A stretch of 64,000 bases of DNA from CAMLIZ01 sp036231905 (GTDB taxonomy: Bacteria > Pseudomonadota > Gammaproteobacteria > Burkholderiales > Burkholderiaceae_C), in the NCBI RefSeq assembly GCF_036231905.1, contig NZ_JAZARE010000002.1, positions 62,001 through 126,000 on the forward strand, read 5' to 3'. The position numbers and the translations under genes are program-made. The notes beneath the pieces were generated by a model. It was given only the letters and a program-made list of their open reading frames with translations. It had not been told where the DNA came from and ran no database searches. Shown in pieces: positions 10,620 to 19,881 of the stretch; the stretch's first letter is position 1, and each line of letters begins with the position of its first letter.

Positions 10620-11441
10620 TCAGGGCAACCAGTCCATCGCCGGCGTGTGCTGCGGGATGGCGAGTTCGGCATCGTAGTACGGGCCGACGAAGTACAGACC
10701 ATCCGCGGCGAAGGTCGGCGCCGCGGCGTCGCGGCTGCGTGCGGCCAGCACCTCGCCCATCCAGTCCGGCGCTCGCGCTCCGCTGCCCACGGCCACCATG
10801 CAGCCCATGATGTTGCGCACCATGTGGTGCAGGAAGGCGCTGCCGTCCACGTCGAAGCGCCAGTAGGCGCCGCGACGGCTCACCTGCAGGCTGCGCAAGG
10901 TCTTCACCGGGGAGGCGGCTTGGCATTCCGAAGAGCGGAAGCTGCTGAAGTCGTGTTCGCCGATCAGGTGCCGTGCCGCGGCCTGCATCGCGGCGCCGTC
11001 CAGCGGGCGGAAGGTCCAGCCGCAACCCGCCTGTTCGATCGCCGGGCGCACCGGCGATTCGAGCAGCAGGTAGCGATAACGCCGGCCCCTCGCACTGTTG
11101 CGGGCGTGGAAGGTGGGCGGCACCGGCTGGCACCACTGCACCGCGATGTCAGGCGGCAGGTAGCGGTTGGTGCCCCGCACCCAGGAGAAAGCCTCGCGCT
11201 CCACCGGCGCATCGACGTGCACCACCTGGTTGAGCGCATGCACGCCGGTGTCGGTGCGGCCGGCGCACAGGGTGCTCACCGGCTGGGCGGCAAACTCCGA
11301 GAGCGCACGCTCCAGCGTGTCCTGCACGGTGCGCCCACCCGGCTGGCTTTGCCAGCCGTGGTAGCGCTCGCCACGGTAGGCGATGCCCAGGGCGATGCGA
11401 ACGGGCGGCCGCTCGGCCGCCCGCGTTTCAAGCTCAGGCAA
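10620..11441 (-). CDS. truA: tRNA pseudouridine(38-40) synthase
   Basis: 273-residue pseudouridine synthase acting on the anticodon arm of many tRNAs. The catalytic Asp64 is in CAGRTDTGVHAL (59-70), and the conserved YHGWQ motif (27-31) and HHMVRNIMG segment are seen. Its start overlaps the end of fimV by 8 nt, so expression probably depends on fimV transcription and translation. The fimV-truA-trpF order is a recognised betaproteobacterial arrangement. Confidence 0.96.
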   Translation of the reverse strand: MPELETRAAERPPVRIALGIAYRGERYHGWQSQPGGRTVQDTLERALSEFAAQPVSTLCAGRTDTGVHALNQVVHVDAPVEREAFSWVRGTNRYLPPDIAVQWCQPVPPTFHARNSARGRRYRYLLLESPVRPAIEQAGCGWTFRPLDGAAMQAAARHLIGEHDFSSFRSSECQAASPVKTLRSLQVSRRGAYWRFDVDGSAFLHHMVRNIMGCMVAVGSGARAPDWMGEVLAARSRDAAAPTFAADGLYFVGPYYDAELAIPQHTPAMDWLP

Positions 11442-14109
11442 GCGTTTCCAGCATGCCTTGCGCCTTGGCCTTCAAGGAACCATTCGCCTTGGCCACCACT
11501 TCCTCGAGCAGGTCGCGGGCGCCTTCCATGTCCCCGATCTGCCGGAACTCCTCGGCCAGCTCCAGCTTGCGCATCAGCGGGTCAGCGGCATCGTCAACGC
11601 TGCCGCCTTCCATGCCGGGCAGGTCCAGGTCAGGCAGCGACTCCGGCTGGGCGGCCGGCGCTGCGCCGCTCGGCGAATCGAGGTCCAGCGACAGGGAGCC
11701 GAGGTCGAACTCCATCGGCGAGGGCGCTGCGGCCGGTCGGGCCGGGGGTGCGTCCATGGTGGGCAGGTCGAAGTCCAGGCTCACGTCCTGCGCGGCGCGG
11801 CTGGCGGAGCCGGACAGCGGACGGGCGCTTTCCGGCGCCGGCGCTTCAGCCACCGGCGCGTCCAGGTTCAGGTCCAGGTCGGTGCTTGCGGAAGCCTCGT
11901 CCATCGGCTCGGGTGCCGGGGCAGCGTACGAGCTGGGGCCGGATGGCAGCACCGAGTGCGGCATCGTGCTGGCACCCAGCGGCTCCACCGCCGGCTGGCC
12001 TTCGGCCGTCACCGGCTGGCCGCCCGGCTGGTACAGCGGGTTCTCCGGGTCGATCTGACGGCCCAGGTCCTGCGCCTTCTGCCAGTCTTCGCCTTCGCCC
12101 TGCGTCAGCGCGAACAGCTGGGTGGCCAGCAGCTCAAAGCCCTTGGTGTCGCGCCGCTTGGCATACACCTCCAGCAGCTTCGAGCGGATGGCCAGGCGGT
12201 CCGGGTTGCCGCGCATCGCCTCCTTGAGAATTTCCTCGGCCTGCAGGTCGCGGCCATAGGCCAGGTAGACGTCGGCTTCGGCCACCGGATCCACGTCGCC
12301 GATGGCGTCGAGCTGGCTCAACGAATAGCTCATCGACGAGGACACGCCGCTGGCGTCACGCGTGTCGATGCGCTGGCCGCCGCTGGCGCCGAAAAACGAA
12401 TCCGGCTGCAGGCGGCTTTCCAGGAAGGAAGTTTCGCCGCTGTCCTTTTTGGAGCGGCTGCGCCAGCGATAGAAGCCGAGGCCACCCAGGCCCAGCAGCA
12501 GCACCGCCGCTGCCGGCAGCATGAACGGGTTGTCGAACAGGCTGGGTTCTTCCACCGGCACCGGCGTGGGGACCGGGCGGGGACGCGGGCGCGATGCCGC
12601 CACGGCAGGCCGCGGCGCCGACGCCGGCACGGTGGCCGAGGCGGCCTGCGGCTGGCTGGCGGCCGCGATCGGGGCCGGAGCCGGGGATGCCGGCACCGAA
12701 GCAGCCGGCGGCGCGACGGGCGCTGCAGCCACGGGAGCCGGCGCGGGGGCCGGGGCGGGCACAGGCACCGGCGCCGGCTTGACCGGCACGGCGGGCACGG
12801 GCAGCGCAGGTGCCGGCGCGGGTTTGGCGGCGGCCACAGGCGCGGGCGCCGGTGTGGCAGCCGCAGACGCCGGCTTGGCACCCGCCGCGCTGGACGCGCT
12901 GGACAGCCGCTTGAGCTCTTCCACGTTGCGTGACAGCTCGGCCACGCGGGTGGAGGCCTCCTTGCGCTCGGCTTCCTTGGAGATCTTGACTTCAGGCGAG
13001 GTCGGCTTCAGCGCGCCTTGCGACAGCGTCAGCTTGTCGGGCGTGGGCGTGGCCTGCTTGCGGTCTTCCACAGCGGCCTGCACCTTGCCGGTGGCCTGGC
13101 GACCCGGCTCTTCCGTCTTGGCGGCCGGCACGGCACCGGCCAGGCGCTGGCGATAGGCGCCAAAGTCGGCGCTCTGGGCCTGGATGATCTGCTTGGCCTC
13201 GGACGGCGACACCTGCTGGGCCGATTCGGCCGAGGGCACCGACAGCACCACGCCGGACTTCAGCCGGTTCATGTTGTCGCCGAGGAAGGCGGACGGGTTG
13301 CCGCGGTACAGCGACACCAGCATCTGGTCCAGCGAGACGCCGGGACGCTGCGTCTTGGCGGCGATGCGGAACAGCGTGTCGCCACTGCGCACGGTGTACT
13401 CGTCGCCGCCCTGCGAGGACGCGACCGGCGCGGGCGCAGGAGACGGTGCGGGTGCACGGGCGGTGGCCGGAGCAGGCGCGGGAGGGGTGGGCACCGCAGC
13501 GGGACGCGAGGGCTGCGCACGCGGAGCGGGCGCCTCGGCGGTCACGGCCGGCGCCGGGGCGGGTGCGGGTGAGATCGACGGCGCTGCCGCCATGGCGGGC
13601 GGCGCCGGCGTGCGCACGGGCGGGTCGAACAGCAGGGTGTATTCACGCACCAGCCGGCCGGTCGACCAGGACACCTCGAGGATCACGTCCACAAAGGGTT
13701 CCTGCACGGCGCGGTCGCTGGACAGGCGCAGCACGGTGCGGCCATCGGGGCGGCGCTGCAGGGTGGCCGAGGTGCTGGTGAGCACGGCGTTGTAGTCCAC
13801 GCCCGCGGCGCGGTAGGACTCGGCCGGCGCGATGCGCACCTTCAGCGTGGAGGCTTCTTCAGGCGTCAGGCTGGTGACGTCGATTTCCGCCTTCAGGGTT
13901 TCGCCAAGGGCCGACTGCACCGCCAGCCGGCCCAGGCCCAGCGCCGAGGCATGGGTGGCTGCAAGGGCCAGGGTGGCGGCGGCCACCGCCGACAGGGCGA
14001 AGCGCCCTGCGTTGATCGAGCTGTCTTTCAAGGCGTCTCCCAAATGCGATCGGCGGACTGGTTTCCAAAGTCCGCCGCCCAACGACATCGTGTGTGCTGT
14101 GTTCCGCAC
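11434..14109 (-). CDS. fimV: FimV/HubP-type pole-organising protein
   Basis: 891-residue protein. An N-terminal signal region (about 35-58, ending ATHASA) precedes the FimV N-terminal domain (LGLGRLAVQSALGETLKAEI), a Pro/Ala linker, a LysM peptidoglycan-binding domain at about 235-290 (YTVRSGDTLFRIA), a coiled region near 380-410 (AELSRNVEELKRL), another Pro/Ala linker, one membrane segment near 528-547, and a cytoplasmic acidic part with a TPR-like FimV C-terminal repeat (AEADVYLAYGRDLQAEEILKEA). Related proteins organise the cell pole, type IV pili and twitching. The low-complexity linkers give many spurious overlapping frames. A start at MSLGGGLW, seven codons in, is also possible. Confidence 0.93.
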   Translation of the reverse strand: MRNTAHTMSLGGGLWKPVRRSHLGDALKDSSINAGRFALSAVAAATLALAATHASALGLGRLAVQSALGETLKAEIDVTSLTPEEASTLKVRIAPAESYRAAGVDYNAVLTSTSATLQRRPDGRTVLRLSSDRAVQEPFVDVILEVSWSTGRLVREYTLLFDPPVRTPAPPAMAAAPSISPAPAPAPAVTAEAPAPRAQPSRPAAVPTPPAPAPATARAPAPSPAPAPVASSQGGDEYTVRSGDTLFRIAAKTQRPGVSLDQMLVSLYRGNPSAFLGDNMNRLKSGVVLSVPSAESAQQVSPSEAKQIIQAQSADFGAYRQRLAGAVPAAKTEEPGRQATGKVQAAVEDRKQATPTPDKLTLSQGALKPTSPEVKISKEAERKEASTRVAELSRNVEELKRLSSASSAAGAKPASAAATPAPAPVAAAKPAPAPALPVPAVPVKPAPVPVPAPAPAPAPVAAAPVAPPAASVPASPAPAPIAAASQPQAASATVPASAPRPAVAASRPRPRPVPTPVPVEEPSLFDNPFMLPAAAVLLLGLGGLGFYRWRSRSKKDSGETSFLESRLQPDSFFGASGGQRIDTRDASGVSSSMSYSLSQLDAIGDVDPVAEADVYLAYGRDLQAEEILKEAMRGNPDRLAIRSKLLEVYAKRRDTKGFELLATQLFALTQGEGEDWQKAQDLGRQIDPENPLYQPGGQPVTAEGQPAVEPLGASTMPHSVLPSGPSSYAAPAPEPMDEASASTDLDLNLDAPVAEAPAPESARPLSGSASRAAQDVSLDFDLPTMDAPPARPAAAPSPMEFDLGSLSLDLDSPSGAAPAAQPESLPDLDLPGMEGGSVDDAADPLMRKLELAEEFRQIGDMEGARDLLEEVVAKANGSLKAKAQGMLETLA

Positions 14110-14140
14110 TTGCCTTCCTCAGGCCGTAACGGTGGAAATC

Positions 14141-14169
14141 ACAATAACATCAAGCATATACGCTTACAA
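14141..14169 (-). promoter_or_regulatory. Candidate sigma-70 promoter of fimV
   Basis: On the minus strand TTGTAA (14169-14164) is followed after 17 nt by TATTGT (14146-14141), each matching four of six consensus bases, in an AT-rich stretch unusual for this genome. It lies about 30 nt before the fimV ATG. A near-palindrome AAGCATATACGCTT (14152-14165) overlaps it and could be an operator. Confidence 0.45.
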
Positions 14170-14233
14170 GCTCACGCAAAACCTGATGTCCGGTCGGGTG
14201 TGGTTCGTGTCACCCAAGTTATTCACGAAATGT

Positions 14234-14267
14234 CGCGGGGAGGCAACGAAGCCGCTGCCTCCCCGCG
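14234..14267 (-). terminator. Hairpin downstream of asd
   Basis: A 12-bp perfect stem (14234-14245 with 14256-14267, arm GCGGGGAGGCA plus one pair) with a 10-nt loop lies about 20 nt after the asd stop. The following minus-strand sequence is ATTTCG, so the T-run is poor. It separates the leu-asd part from the fimV promoter and probably causes at least partial termination. Confidence 0.5.
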
Positions 14268-14288
14268 CTTTGCACCCGTTCGCGCGAT

Positions 14289-15416
14289 TTAGGCGTCGAG
14301 CAGGATGCGCAGCATGCGGCGCAGCGGTTCCGCCGCACCCCACAACAGTTGATCGCCGATGGTGAACGCCCCCAGGTACTCCGGGCCCATGGCCAGCTTG
14401 CGCAGGCGGCCCACCGGGATGGTGAGCGTGCCCGTCACAGCCACCGGCGTCAGGTCGCGGATGGTGGCTTCGCGGCTGTTGGGCACCACCTTCACCCAGG
14501 CGTTGTCCGCGGCGATCATGGCCTCGATATCGGCGAGCGGCACATCCTTCTTGAGCTTGAAAGTGAGTGCTTGGCTATGGCAGCGCATGGCGCCGATGCG
14601 CACGCAGAAACCATCGACCGGGACCGCAGCCGAGCCGAAGCCCGGCCCCTGGCCGAGGATCTTGTTGGTCTCGGCCATGCCCTTCCACTCCTCCTTGGAC
14701 ATGCCGTCGCCCAGGTCGCGGTCGATCCAGGGGATCAGCGAGCCGGCCAGCGGCACGCCGAAGTTGGCGGTTTCCGCTTCGGTGAGCGAGCGCTGCTTGG
14801 CCACCAGGCGTCGGTCGATGTCGAGGATGGCGCTCTTGGGGTCGGCCAGCAGGTCCTTGACCTCGGCGTTCAAGGTGCCGAACTGGGTGAGCAGCTCGCG
14901 CATGTGCTGCGCGCCGCCGCCGGAGGCCGCCTGGTACGTTTGCGTGCTCATCCACTCGACCAAGCCGGCCTTGTAGAGCGCGCCCACGCCCATGAGCATG
15001 CAGCTCACGGTGCAGTTGCCGCCGATCCAGTTCTTCTGGCCCTTGGCCAGCGCGCTCTTGATCACCGGCAGGTTCACCGGGTCCAGCACGATGACGGCGT
15101 CGTCCTTCATGCGCAGGCTGGAGGCTGCGTCGATCCAGTGGCCAGCCCAGCCCGACTCACGCAGCTTGGGGAAGACGTCGTTGGTGTAGTCGCCGCCCTG
15201 TGCGGTGATCACCACGTCGCAGCGCTTGAGCGCCTCGATGTCGTAGGCGTCCTTCAGCTTGCTTTCGTTCTTCGCCCATTGGGGCGCGGCGCCGCCTGCA
15301 TTGCTGGTGCTGAAGAACACCGGCTCGATGAGGGCAAAGTCGCCCTCCTCCTGCATGCGATCCATGAGCACGGAACCGACCATTCCGCGCCATCCGACCA
15401 GACCTACGACCTTCAT
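14289..15416 (-). CDS. asd: Aspartate-semialdehyde dehydrogenase
   Basis: 375-residue NADP enzyme that reduces aspartyl phosphate to the semialdehyde, feeding lysine, threonine, methionine and diaminopimelate. The N-terminal nucleotide loop reads VGLVGWRGMVGS and the catalytic Cys135 lies in GGNCTVSCM, the same number as in E. coli. The frame extends five codons upstream (MKGRE), but ATG at 15416 is preferred: an AAAGGGCGAGAG ribosome site lies just before it and it gives the canonical MKVVGLVG start. It follows leuB after a 100-nt gap with inverted repeats. Confidence 0.96.
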   Translation of the reverse strand: MKVVGLVGWRGMVGSVLMDRMQEEGDFALIEPVFFSTSNAGGAAPQWAKNESKLKDAYDIEALKRCDVVITAQGGDYTNDVFPKLRESGWAGHWIDAASSLRMKDDAVIVLDPVNLPVIKSALAKGQKNWIGGNCTVSCMLMGVGALYKAGLVEWMSTQTYQAASGGGAQHMRELLTQFGTLNAEVKDLLADPKSAILDIDRRLVAKQRSLTEAETANFGVPLAGSLIPWIDRDLGDGMSKEEWKGMAETNKILGQGPGFGSAAVPVDGFCVRIGAMRCHSQALTFKLKKDVPLADIEAMIAADNAWVKVVPNSREATIRDLTPVAVTGTLTIPVGRLRKLAMGPEYLGAFTIGDQLLWGAAEPLRRMLRILLDA

Positions 15417-15516
15417 CTCTCGCCCTTTCATCCGCTGTGGTTGGAAACCTCTGACTCCCCCGGCTCGTTCGCCGGACTACCTTGGGAGTTGTGGGGGCGA
15501 GACGAACCGGAGCTTG

Positions 15517-16617
15517 CTAGCTCTTGGTAATGGTTTTGATGGTCTTGCCGGTCAGGGCGGCCACGACGGCGTCGCCCATTTCGCGTGTGCCCACCTTGGT
15601 CGTGCCTTCCGACCAGATGTCCCCCGTGCGAAGGCCGGACGCGAGCACGTCCTGCACCGCGGATTCGATCCGTGCGGCGGCTTCGGGTTGGTTGAGGGAG
15701 AAGCGGAGCATCATGGCAGCGGACAGGATTGTAGCCAAAGGATTGGCGATTCCCTTGCCCGCGATGTCGGGTGCGGAGCCGTGGCTGGGCTCGTACAAGC
15801 CTTTGTTCTCGGCATTCAGCGAGGCCGACGGCAGCATGCCGATGGAGCCGGTGAGCATGGCGGCTTCGTCGGACAGGATGTCGCCGAACATGTTGCCGGT
15901 GACGATGACGTCGAACTTCTTCGGTGCCTTCACCAGCTGCATGGCCGCGTTGTCCACGTACATGTGGTCCAGCTCCACGTCCGGATACTCGGCGTGCACC
16001 TCGGTGACCACATCCTTCCAGAACTGGAAGGTCTCCAGCACGTTGGCCTTGTCAACGCTGGTCACCTTCTTGCCGCGCTTGCGGGCGGCCTGGAAAGCGA
16101 CGTGGGCGATGCGTTCGATTTCCGGGCGCGAGTAGCGCATGGTGTCGAAGGCTTCGGGCGCGCCCTTGAACGCGCCATCCGGCGCTTCGCGGCGGCCGCG
16201 CGGCTGGCCGAAGTAGATGTCACCGGTGAGCTCGCGGATGATGAGGATGTCCAGCCCCGCCACCAGCTCGGGCTTCAGGCTGGACGCATGGGTGAGCTCT
16301 TCGTAGCAGATGGCCGGGCGGAAGTTGGCAAACAGCTGCAGGTGCTTGCGCAGGCCCAGGATGGCCTGCTCGGGACGCAGGGCGCGCTCCAGCTTGTCGT
16401 ACTTCCAGTCGCCGACAGCACCGAACAGCACCGCATCAGCTTGCTGCGCCAGCTTCAGCGTCGATTCCGGCAGCGGGTGGCCATGGGTTTCGTAAGCGGC
16501 GCCGCCAACCAGGGCGGTTTCGGTCTCGAACTTCAGGTCCAGCACGTTGAGCACCTTCACCGCTTCCGCGACGATTTCGGTGCCGATGCCGTCACCCGGC
16601 AGGATCGCAATCTTCAT
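15517..16617 (-). CDS. leuB: 3-isopropylmalate dehydrogenase
   Basis: 366-residue NAD-dependent beta-decarboxylating dehydrogenase, the third step of leucine synthesis. It begins MKIAILPGDGIGTEI; substrate-binding arginines lie in the LRKHLQLFANFRPA segment (about 100), the Tyr in FDTMRYSR, the Lys in SVDKANVLE, and the metal aspartates in VTGNMFGDILSDEA. Last of the leuC-leuD-leuB run, 18 nt after leuD. Confidence 0.97.
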   Translation of the reverse strand: MKIAILPGDGIGTEIVAEAVKVLNVLDLKFETETALVGGAAYETHGHPLPESTLKLAQQADAVLFGAVGDWKYDKLERALRPEQAILGLRKHLQLFANFRPAICYEELTHASSLKPELVAGLDILIIRELTGDIYFGQPRGRREAPDGAFKGAPEAFDTMRYSRPEIERIAHVAFQAARKRGKKVTSVDKANVLETFQFWKDVVTEVHAEYPDVELDHMYVDNAAMQLVKAPKKFDVIVTGNMFGDILSDEAAMLTGSIGMLPSASLNAENKGLYEPSHGSAPDIAGKGIANPLATILSAAMMLRFSLNQPEAAARIESAVQDVLASGLRTGDIWSEGTTKVGTREMGDAVVAALTGKTIKTITKS

Positions 16618-16635
16618 TTTCCAGTTCCTCGTGGG

Positions 16636-17286
16636 TCAGCCGGGCAGCCGCTGGTTCAGCCAGGGCTTGCGCGCCAGGCGCTCGGCTTCGAAGGCCTTGA
16701 TCTTGTCGGCGTGCCGCAAGGTCAGCCCGATGTCGTCAAAGCCATTGAGCAGGCAGTACTTGCGAAAAGGCTGCACCTCGAACGGGATCGCGGCACCGTC
16801 CGGCTTGACCACCACCTGGCGCTCCAGGTCGATGGTGAGCTGGTAGCCGACGAAGGCGTTCACCTCGTCGAACAGCGTCGCCACTTCATGCTCGGGCAGC
16901 ACGATGGGCAGCAGGCCGTTCTTGAAGCAGTTGTTGAAGAAGATGTCGGCATAGCTGGGCGCAATCAGCGCGCGGAAGCCGTATTGCTCGATCGCCCAGG
17001 GCGCATGCTCGCGGCTGGAGCCGCAGCCGAAGTTCTTGCGCGCCAGCAGGATGGATGCGCCCTGGTAGCGCGGCTGGTTCAACACGAAATCAGGGTTCGG
17101 CTTGCGCGTGGCCGGGTCCTGGCCAGGCTGGCCGGGGTCGAGGTAGCGCCATTCGTCGAACAGGTTGGGGCCGAACCCGGACTTCTTGATCGATTTGAGG
17201 AACTGCTTGGGAATGATTGCGTCGGTGTCGACGTTTTCGCGGTCCATGGGCGCAACCAGGCCCTGGTGAACGGTGAACTTGTCCAT
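16636..17286 (-). CDS. leuD: 3-isopropylmalate dehydratase small subunit
   Basis: 216-residue swivel-domain subunit of isopropylmalate isomerase. Diagnostic segments are NVDTDAIIPKQFLKS (18-32) and the substrate-binding NFGCGSSREHAPWA (85-98). It lies 10 nt after leuC; the entericidin-like gene often found between leuC and leuD in Burkholderiales is absent here. Confidence 0.97.
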   Translation of the reverse strand: MDKFTVHQGLVAPMDRENVDTDAIIPKQFLKSIKKSGFGPNLFDEWRYLDPGQPGQDPATRKPNPDFVLNQPRYQGASILLARKNFGCGSSREHAPWAIEQYGFRALIAPSYADIFFNNCFKNGLLPIVLPEHEVATLFDEVNAFVGYQLTIDLERQVVVKPDGAAIPFEVQPFRKYCLLNGFDDIGLTLRHADKIKAFEAERLARKPWLNQRLPG

Positions 17287-17296
17287 CGTGTGTCCT

Positions 17297-18721
17297 TCAG
17301 CTGATGCGGCGCACGTCGACGAAGTGGCCTTCCATCGCGGCCGCGGCCGCCATGGCGGGGCTCACCAGGTGGGTGCGGCCGCCGGCGCCCTGTCGGCCTT
17401 CGAAGTTGCGGTTGCTGGTGGAGGCGCAGCGCTCGCCCGGTTCCAGCCGGTCGGCGTTCATGGCCAGGCACATCGAGCAGCCCGGCTCGCGCCATTCGAA
17501 GCCCGCCGCCTTGAACACCTGGTCCAGGCCTTCCTTCTCGGCCTGCTGCTTCACCAGGCCGGAGCCCGGCACCACCATCGCCAGCTTCACGTTGGACGCC
17601 ACCTTGCCGCCCACGCGCCGCACGATGGCCGCGGCTTCGCGCAGGTCCTCGATGCGGCTGTTGGTGCAGGAGCCGATGAACACCTTGTCGATGCGCACGT
17701 CGGCCAACGGCTTGTTGGGTTCCAGCGCCATGTACTGCAGCGCGCGTTCGATCGCGCCGCGCTTGTTGGCGTCCTTTTCCTTGTCGGGGTCGGGCACGCG
17801 GTCGTCGATGGACAGCACCATCTCCGGCGAGGTGCCCCAGGTGACCTGCGGCTTGATCTGCGCGGCGTCCAGCTCCACCACCGCATCCCACTTCGAATCA
17901 GGGTCGGATTGGAGCGTGCGCCAGTAGGTGACCGCCTGCTCCCATTCGACGCCGGCAGGGGTGAACGGCCGGCCCTTGACGTAGTTGATCGTCGTTTCGT
18001 CCACCGCCACCAGGCCCGCGCGTGCGCCGGCTTCGATGGCCATGTTGCACACCGTCATGCGGCCTTCCATGCTGAGCGCGCGGATCGCGCTGCCGCCGAA
18101 CTCGATGGTGTAGCCGGTGCCGCCGGCGGTGCCGATTCGGCCGATGATGGCCAGCACGATGTCCTTGGCGCTGCAGCCGCGGGTGAGTTGGCCTTCCACC
18201 TTGACCAGCATGTTCTTGGCCTTCTTGGCCAGCAGGGTCTGAGTGGCGAGCACGTGCTCCACCTCGCTGGTGCCGATGCCGTGCGCCAGCGCGCCGAAGG
18301 CGCCGTGGGTGGACGTGTGCGAGTCGCCGCACACCACCGTCATGCCCGGCAGGGTGGCGCCCTGCTCCGGCCCGATCACGTGCACGATGCCCTGGCGCTT
18401 GTCCATGAAAGGAAAGTACGCCGCCGAGCCGAACGCCTTGATGTTGGCGTCCAGCGTGGTGATCTGTTGTTTGCTGATGGGATCGGCGATGCCGTCGTAG
18501 CCCCGCTCCCAGTGCGTGGTGGGCGTGTTGTGGTCGGCGGTGGCTACGATGGAGCTCACGCGCCAGACCTTGCGCCCGGCCAGCCGCAGCCCTTCGAAGG
18601 CTTGCGGGCTGGTGACCTCGTGCACCAGGTGGCGGTCGATGTAGAGCACGGCGGTGCCGTCCTCTTCCGTGTGGACGACGTGTTCGTCCCAGATCTTGTC
18701 GTAGAGGGTGCGTCCGCTCAT
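17297..18721 (-). CDS. leuC: 3-isopropylmalate dehydratase large subunit
   Basis: 474-residue aconitase-family subunit with a [4Fe-4S] cluster. Cluster ligands are expected in FIGSCTNSRIEDLR and in the EPGCSMCLAMN motif, both intact, and VCGDSHTSTHGAFG is present. The frame opens 19 codons earlier, but MSGRTLYDKIWDEH at 18721 is the family start and overlaps the lysR stop by 4 nt. Being directly coupled to a LysR gene suggests that regulator controls the leu operon. Confidence 0.97.
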   Translation of the reverse strand: MSGRTLYDKIWDEHVVHTEEDGTAVLYIDRHLVHEVTSPQAFEGLRLAGRKVWRVSSIVATADHNTPTTHWERGYDGIADPISKQQITTLDANIKAFGSAAYFPFMDKRQGIVHVIGPEQGATLPGMTVVCGDSHTSTHGAFGALAHGIGTSEVEHVLATQTLLAKKAKNMLVKVEGQLTRGCSAKDIVLAIIGRIGTAGGTGYTIEFGGSAIRALSMEGRMTVCNMAIEAGARAGLVAVDETTINYVKGRPFTPAGVEWEQAVTYWRTLQSDPDSKWDAVVELDAAQIKPQVTWGTSPEMVLSIDDRVPDPDKEKDANKRGAIERALQYMALEPNKPLADVRIDKVFIGSCTNSRIEDLREAAAIVRRVGGKVASNVKLAMVVPGSGLVKQQAEKEGLDQVFKAAGFEWREPGCSMCLAMNADRLEPGERCASTSNRNFEGRQGAGGRTHLVSPAMAAAAAMEGHFVDVRRIS

Positions 18722-19650
18722 GGCTTGCTCGGTGGAAGGGTGGAATTGTCGCGCGCCGCCGCGAACGCCTGGGGGCACAGGGCCTCGACGAACCGCTTGA
18801 CGACCGTGGGCAGCACCTCCTGCGTGCGCACGGCCAGCAGGTAGTCGCGCTCGGCCCAGTCTTCTTTCAGCGCCAGGCGCTTCACCTTGAACAGCTTGCT
18901 GAAACGCTCGACCGCCGCGGTGGGCAGCACCGCCACGCCCAGCCCCGCTTCGACCAGCTGTGCGATGGCGTCGAACCCGCGCACTTGCAGCCGCGCCTTC
19001 AGCGTGCGGCCGCGCGCGCTGGCCAGCTGCTGCAACTGTTCCTGTACCGCGGCGCCGCTTTGCAGGCCCACCATGTCGTAGTCCAGCAGGTCGTCGAAGG
19101 CGACCTCGTCGCGCCCGGCCAGCGGATGCTGCAGCGGCACCATCACGGACAGCTGCCCACTGGCGTAGTGCCAGGTGGTGAGCCGGTTCTCCAGCAGCGG
19201 CGGCACGAAGATGCCCACGTCGGCCCGGCCTTCCGCCACGGCCGCCTGCACATCGGCGCTGGTCAGGTCTTCCAGGCTGATGCGGATGAGCGGATGCGCC
19301 TGGGAGAAAGCCGCCAGGTCCGGTGGCAGGCAGTCGGCGATGGCCGACACGTTGGCCACGATGCGCAAGTGGCCCTTCACGCCGCGCGCGAACTCCACCA
19401 CCTCGCTTTCCAGCGCATGCAGCGACGCGTTCAGCGATCGGATGTGGCGCACCAGCGAACGGCCGGCCTCGGTAGGCTCCACGCCGCGCGCTCGCCGCTC
19501 GAACAGTGGTACCCCCAGGCGCGTCTCCAGGTCGGAGAGGCGCTTGCTGGCCGCGGCCAGCGCCAGGTGCTCACGCTCCGCCCCGCGCGTGATGCTGCGG
19601 GTTTCGGCAATGGCGAGCACGAGGTTGAGGGTGACGAGGTCGAAGCGCAT
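18718..19650 (-). CDS. LysR-family transcriptional regulator next to leuC
   Basis: 310 residues with an N-terminal winged helix-turn-helix (about 1-62, with the variant ALAAASKRLSDLETRLGVPLFERR) and a periplasmic-binding-like effector domain from about 90. It is the first gene of the minus-strand block and overlaps leuC by 4 nt, so it is co-transcribed with, rather than divergent from, its likely target. LysR proteins next to leuC are frequent in this order; the effector is unknown. No ribosome site is obvious before its ATG and 231 nt of uncommitted sequence lie upstream. Confidence 0.85.
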   Translation of the reverse strand: MRFDLVTLNLVLAIAETRSITRGAEREHLALAAASKRLSDLETRLGVPLFERRARGVEPTEAGRSLVRHIRSLNASLHALESEVVEFARGVKGHLRIVANVSAIADCLPPDLAAFSQAHPLIRISLEDLTSADVQAAVAEGRADVGIFVPPLLENRLTTWHYASGQLSVMVPLQHPLAGRDEVAFDDLLDYDMVGLQSGAAVQEQLQQLASARGRTLKARLQVRGFDAIAQLVEAGLGVAVLPTAAVERFSKLFKVKRLALKEDWAERDYLLAVRTQEVLPTVVKRFVEALCPQAFAAARDNSTLPPSKP

Positions 19651-19881
19651 GGTGGGCCGGGATGCGAGGTGCTGTATCAGCCCCGCCCCTCACATCGGTG
19701 AACGTGGAGGCCGGGTCGTGCTCAGCAGATCGGTGAACCCGCAACGGCGAGCACCTCGCAGCCGCTACAGTAGCCTTCGCAGGAACCGCTGTGTTTGGGC
19801 GATTGTGAATCAGCGCTTCGTGTGCGACGAAAGCTCACCCTGGTGGGAACGGGGTGACAGCGGTGCCCCGGAACCGCGCGT

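Noticed and set aside
11383..12933. A 516-codon open frame antisense to fimV
   Set aside because: The opposite strand encodes the Pro/Ala-rich linkers and FimV C-terminal domain; the antisense product is Arg/Gly/His low complexity.
17287..17296. Entericidin-like small gene between leuC and leuD
   Set aside because: This is common in Burkholderiales, so I looked, but only 10 nt separate the two genes here.
19651..19881. Leucine leader peptide or attenuator upstream of the lysR-leuC operon
   Set aside because: No short frame with a run of Leu codons followed by a terminator hairpin could be seen; the gap has no convincing structure.
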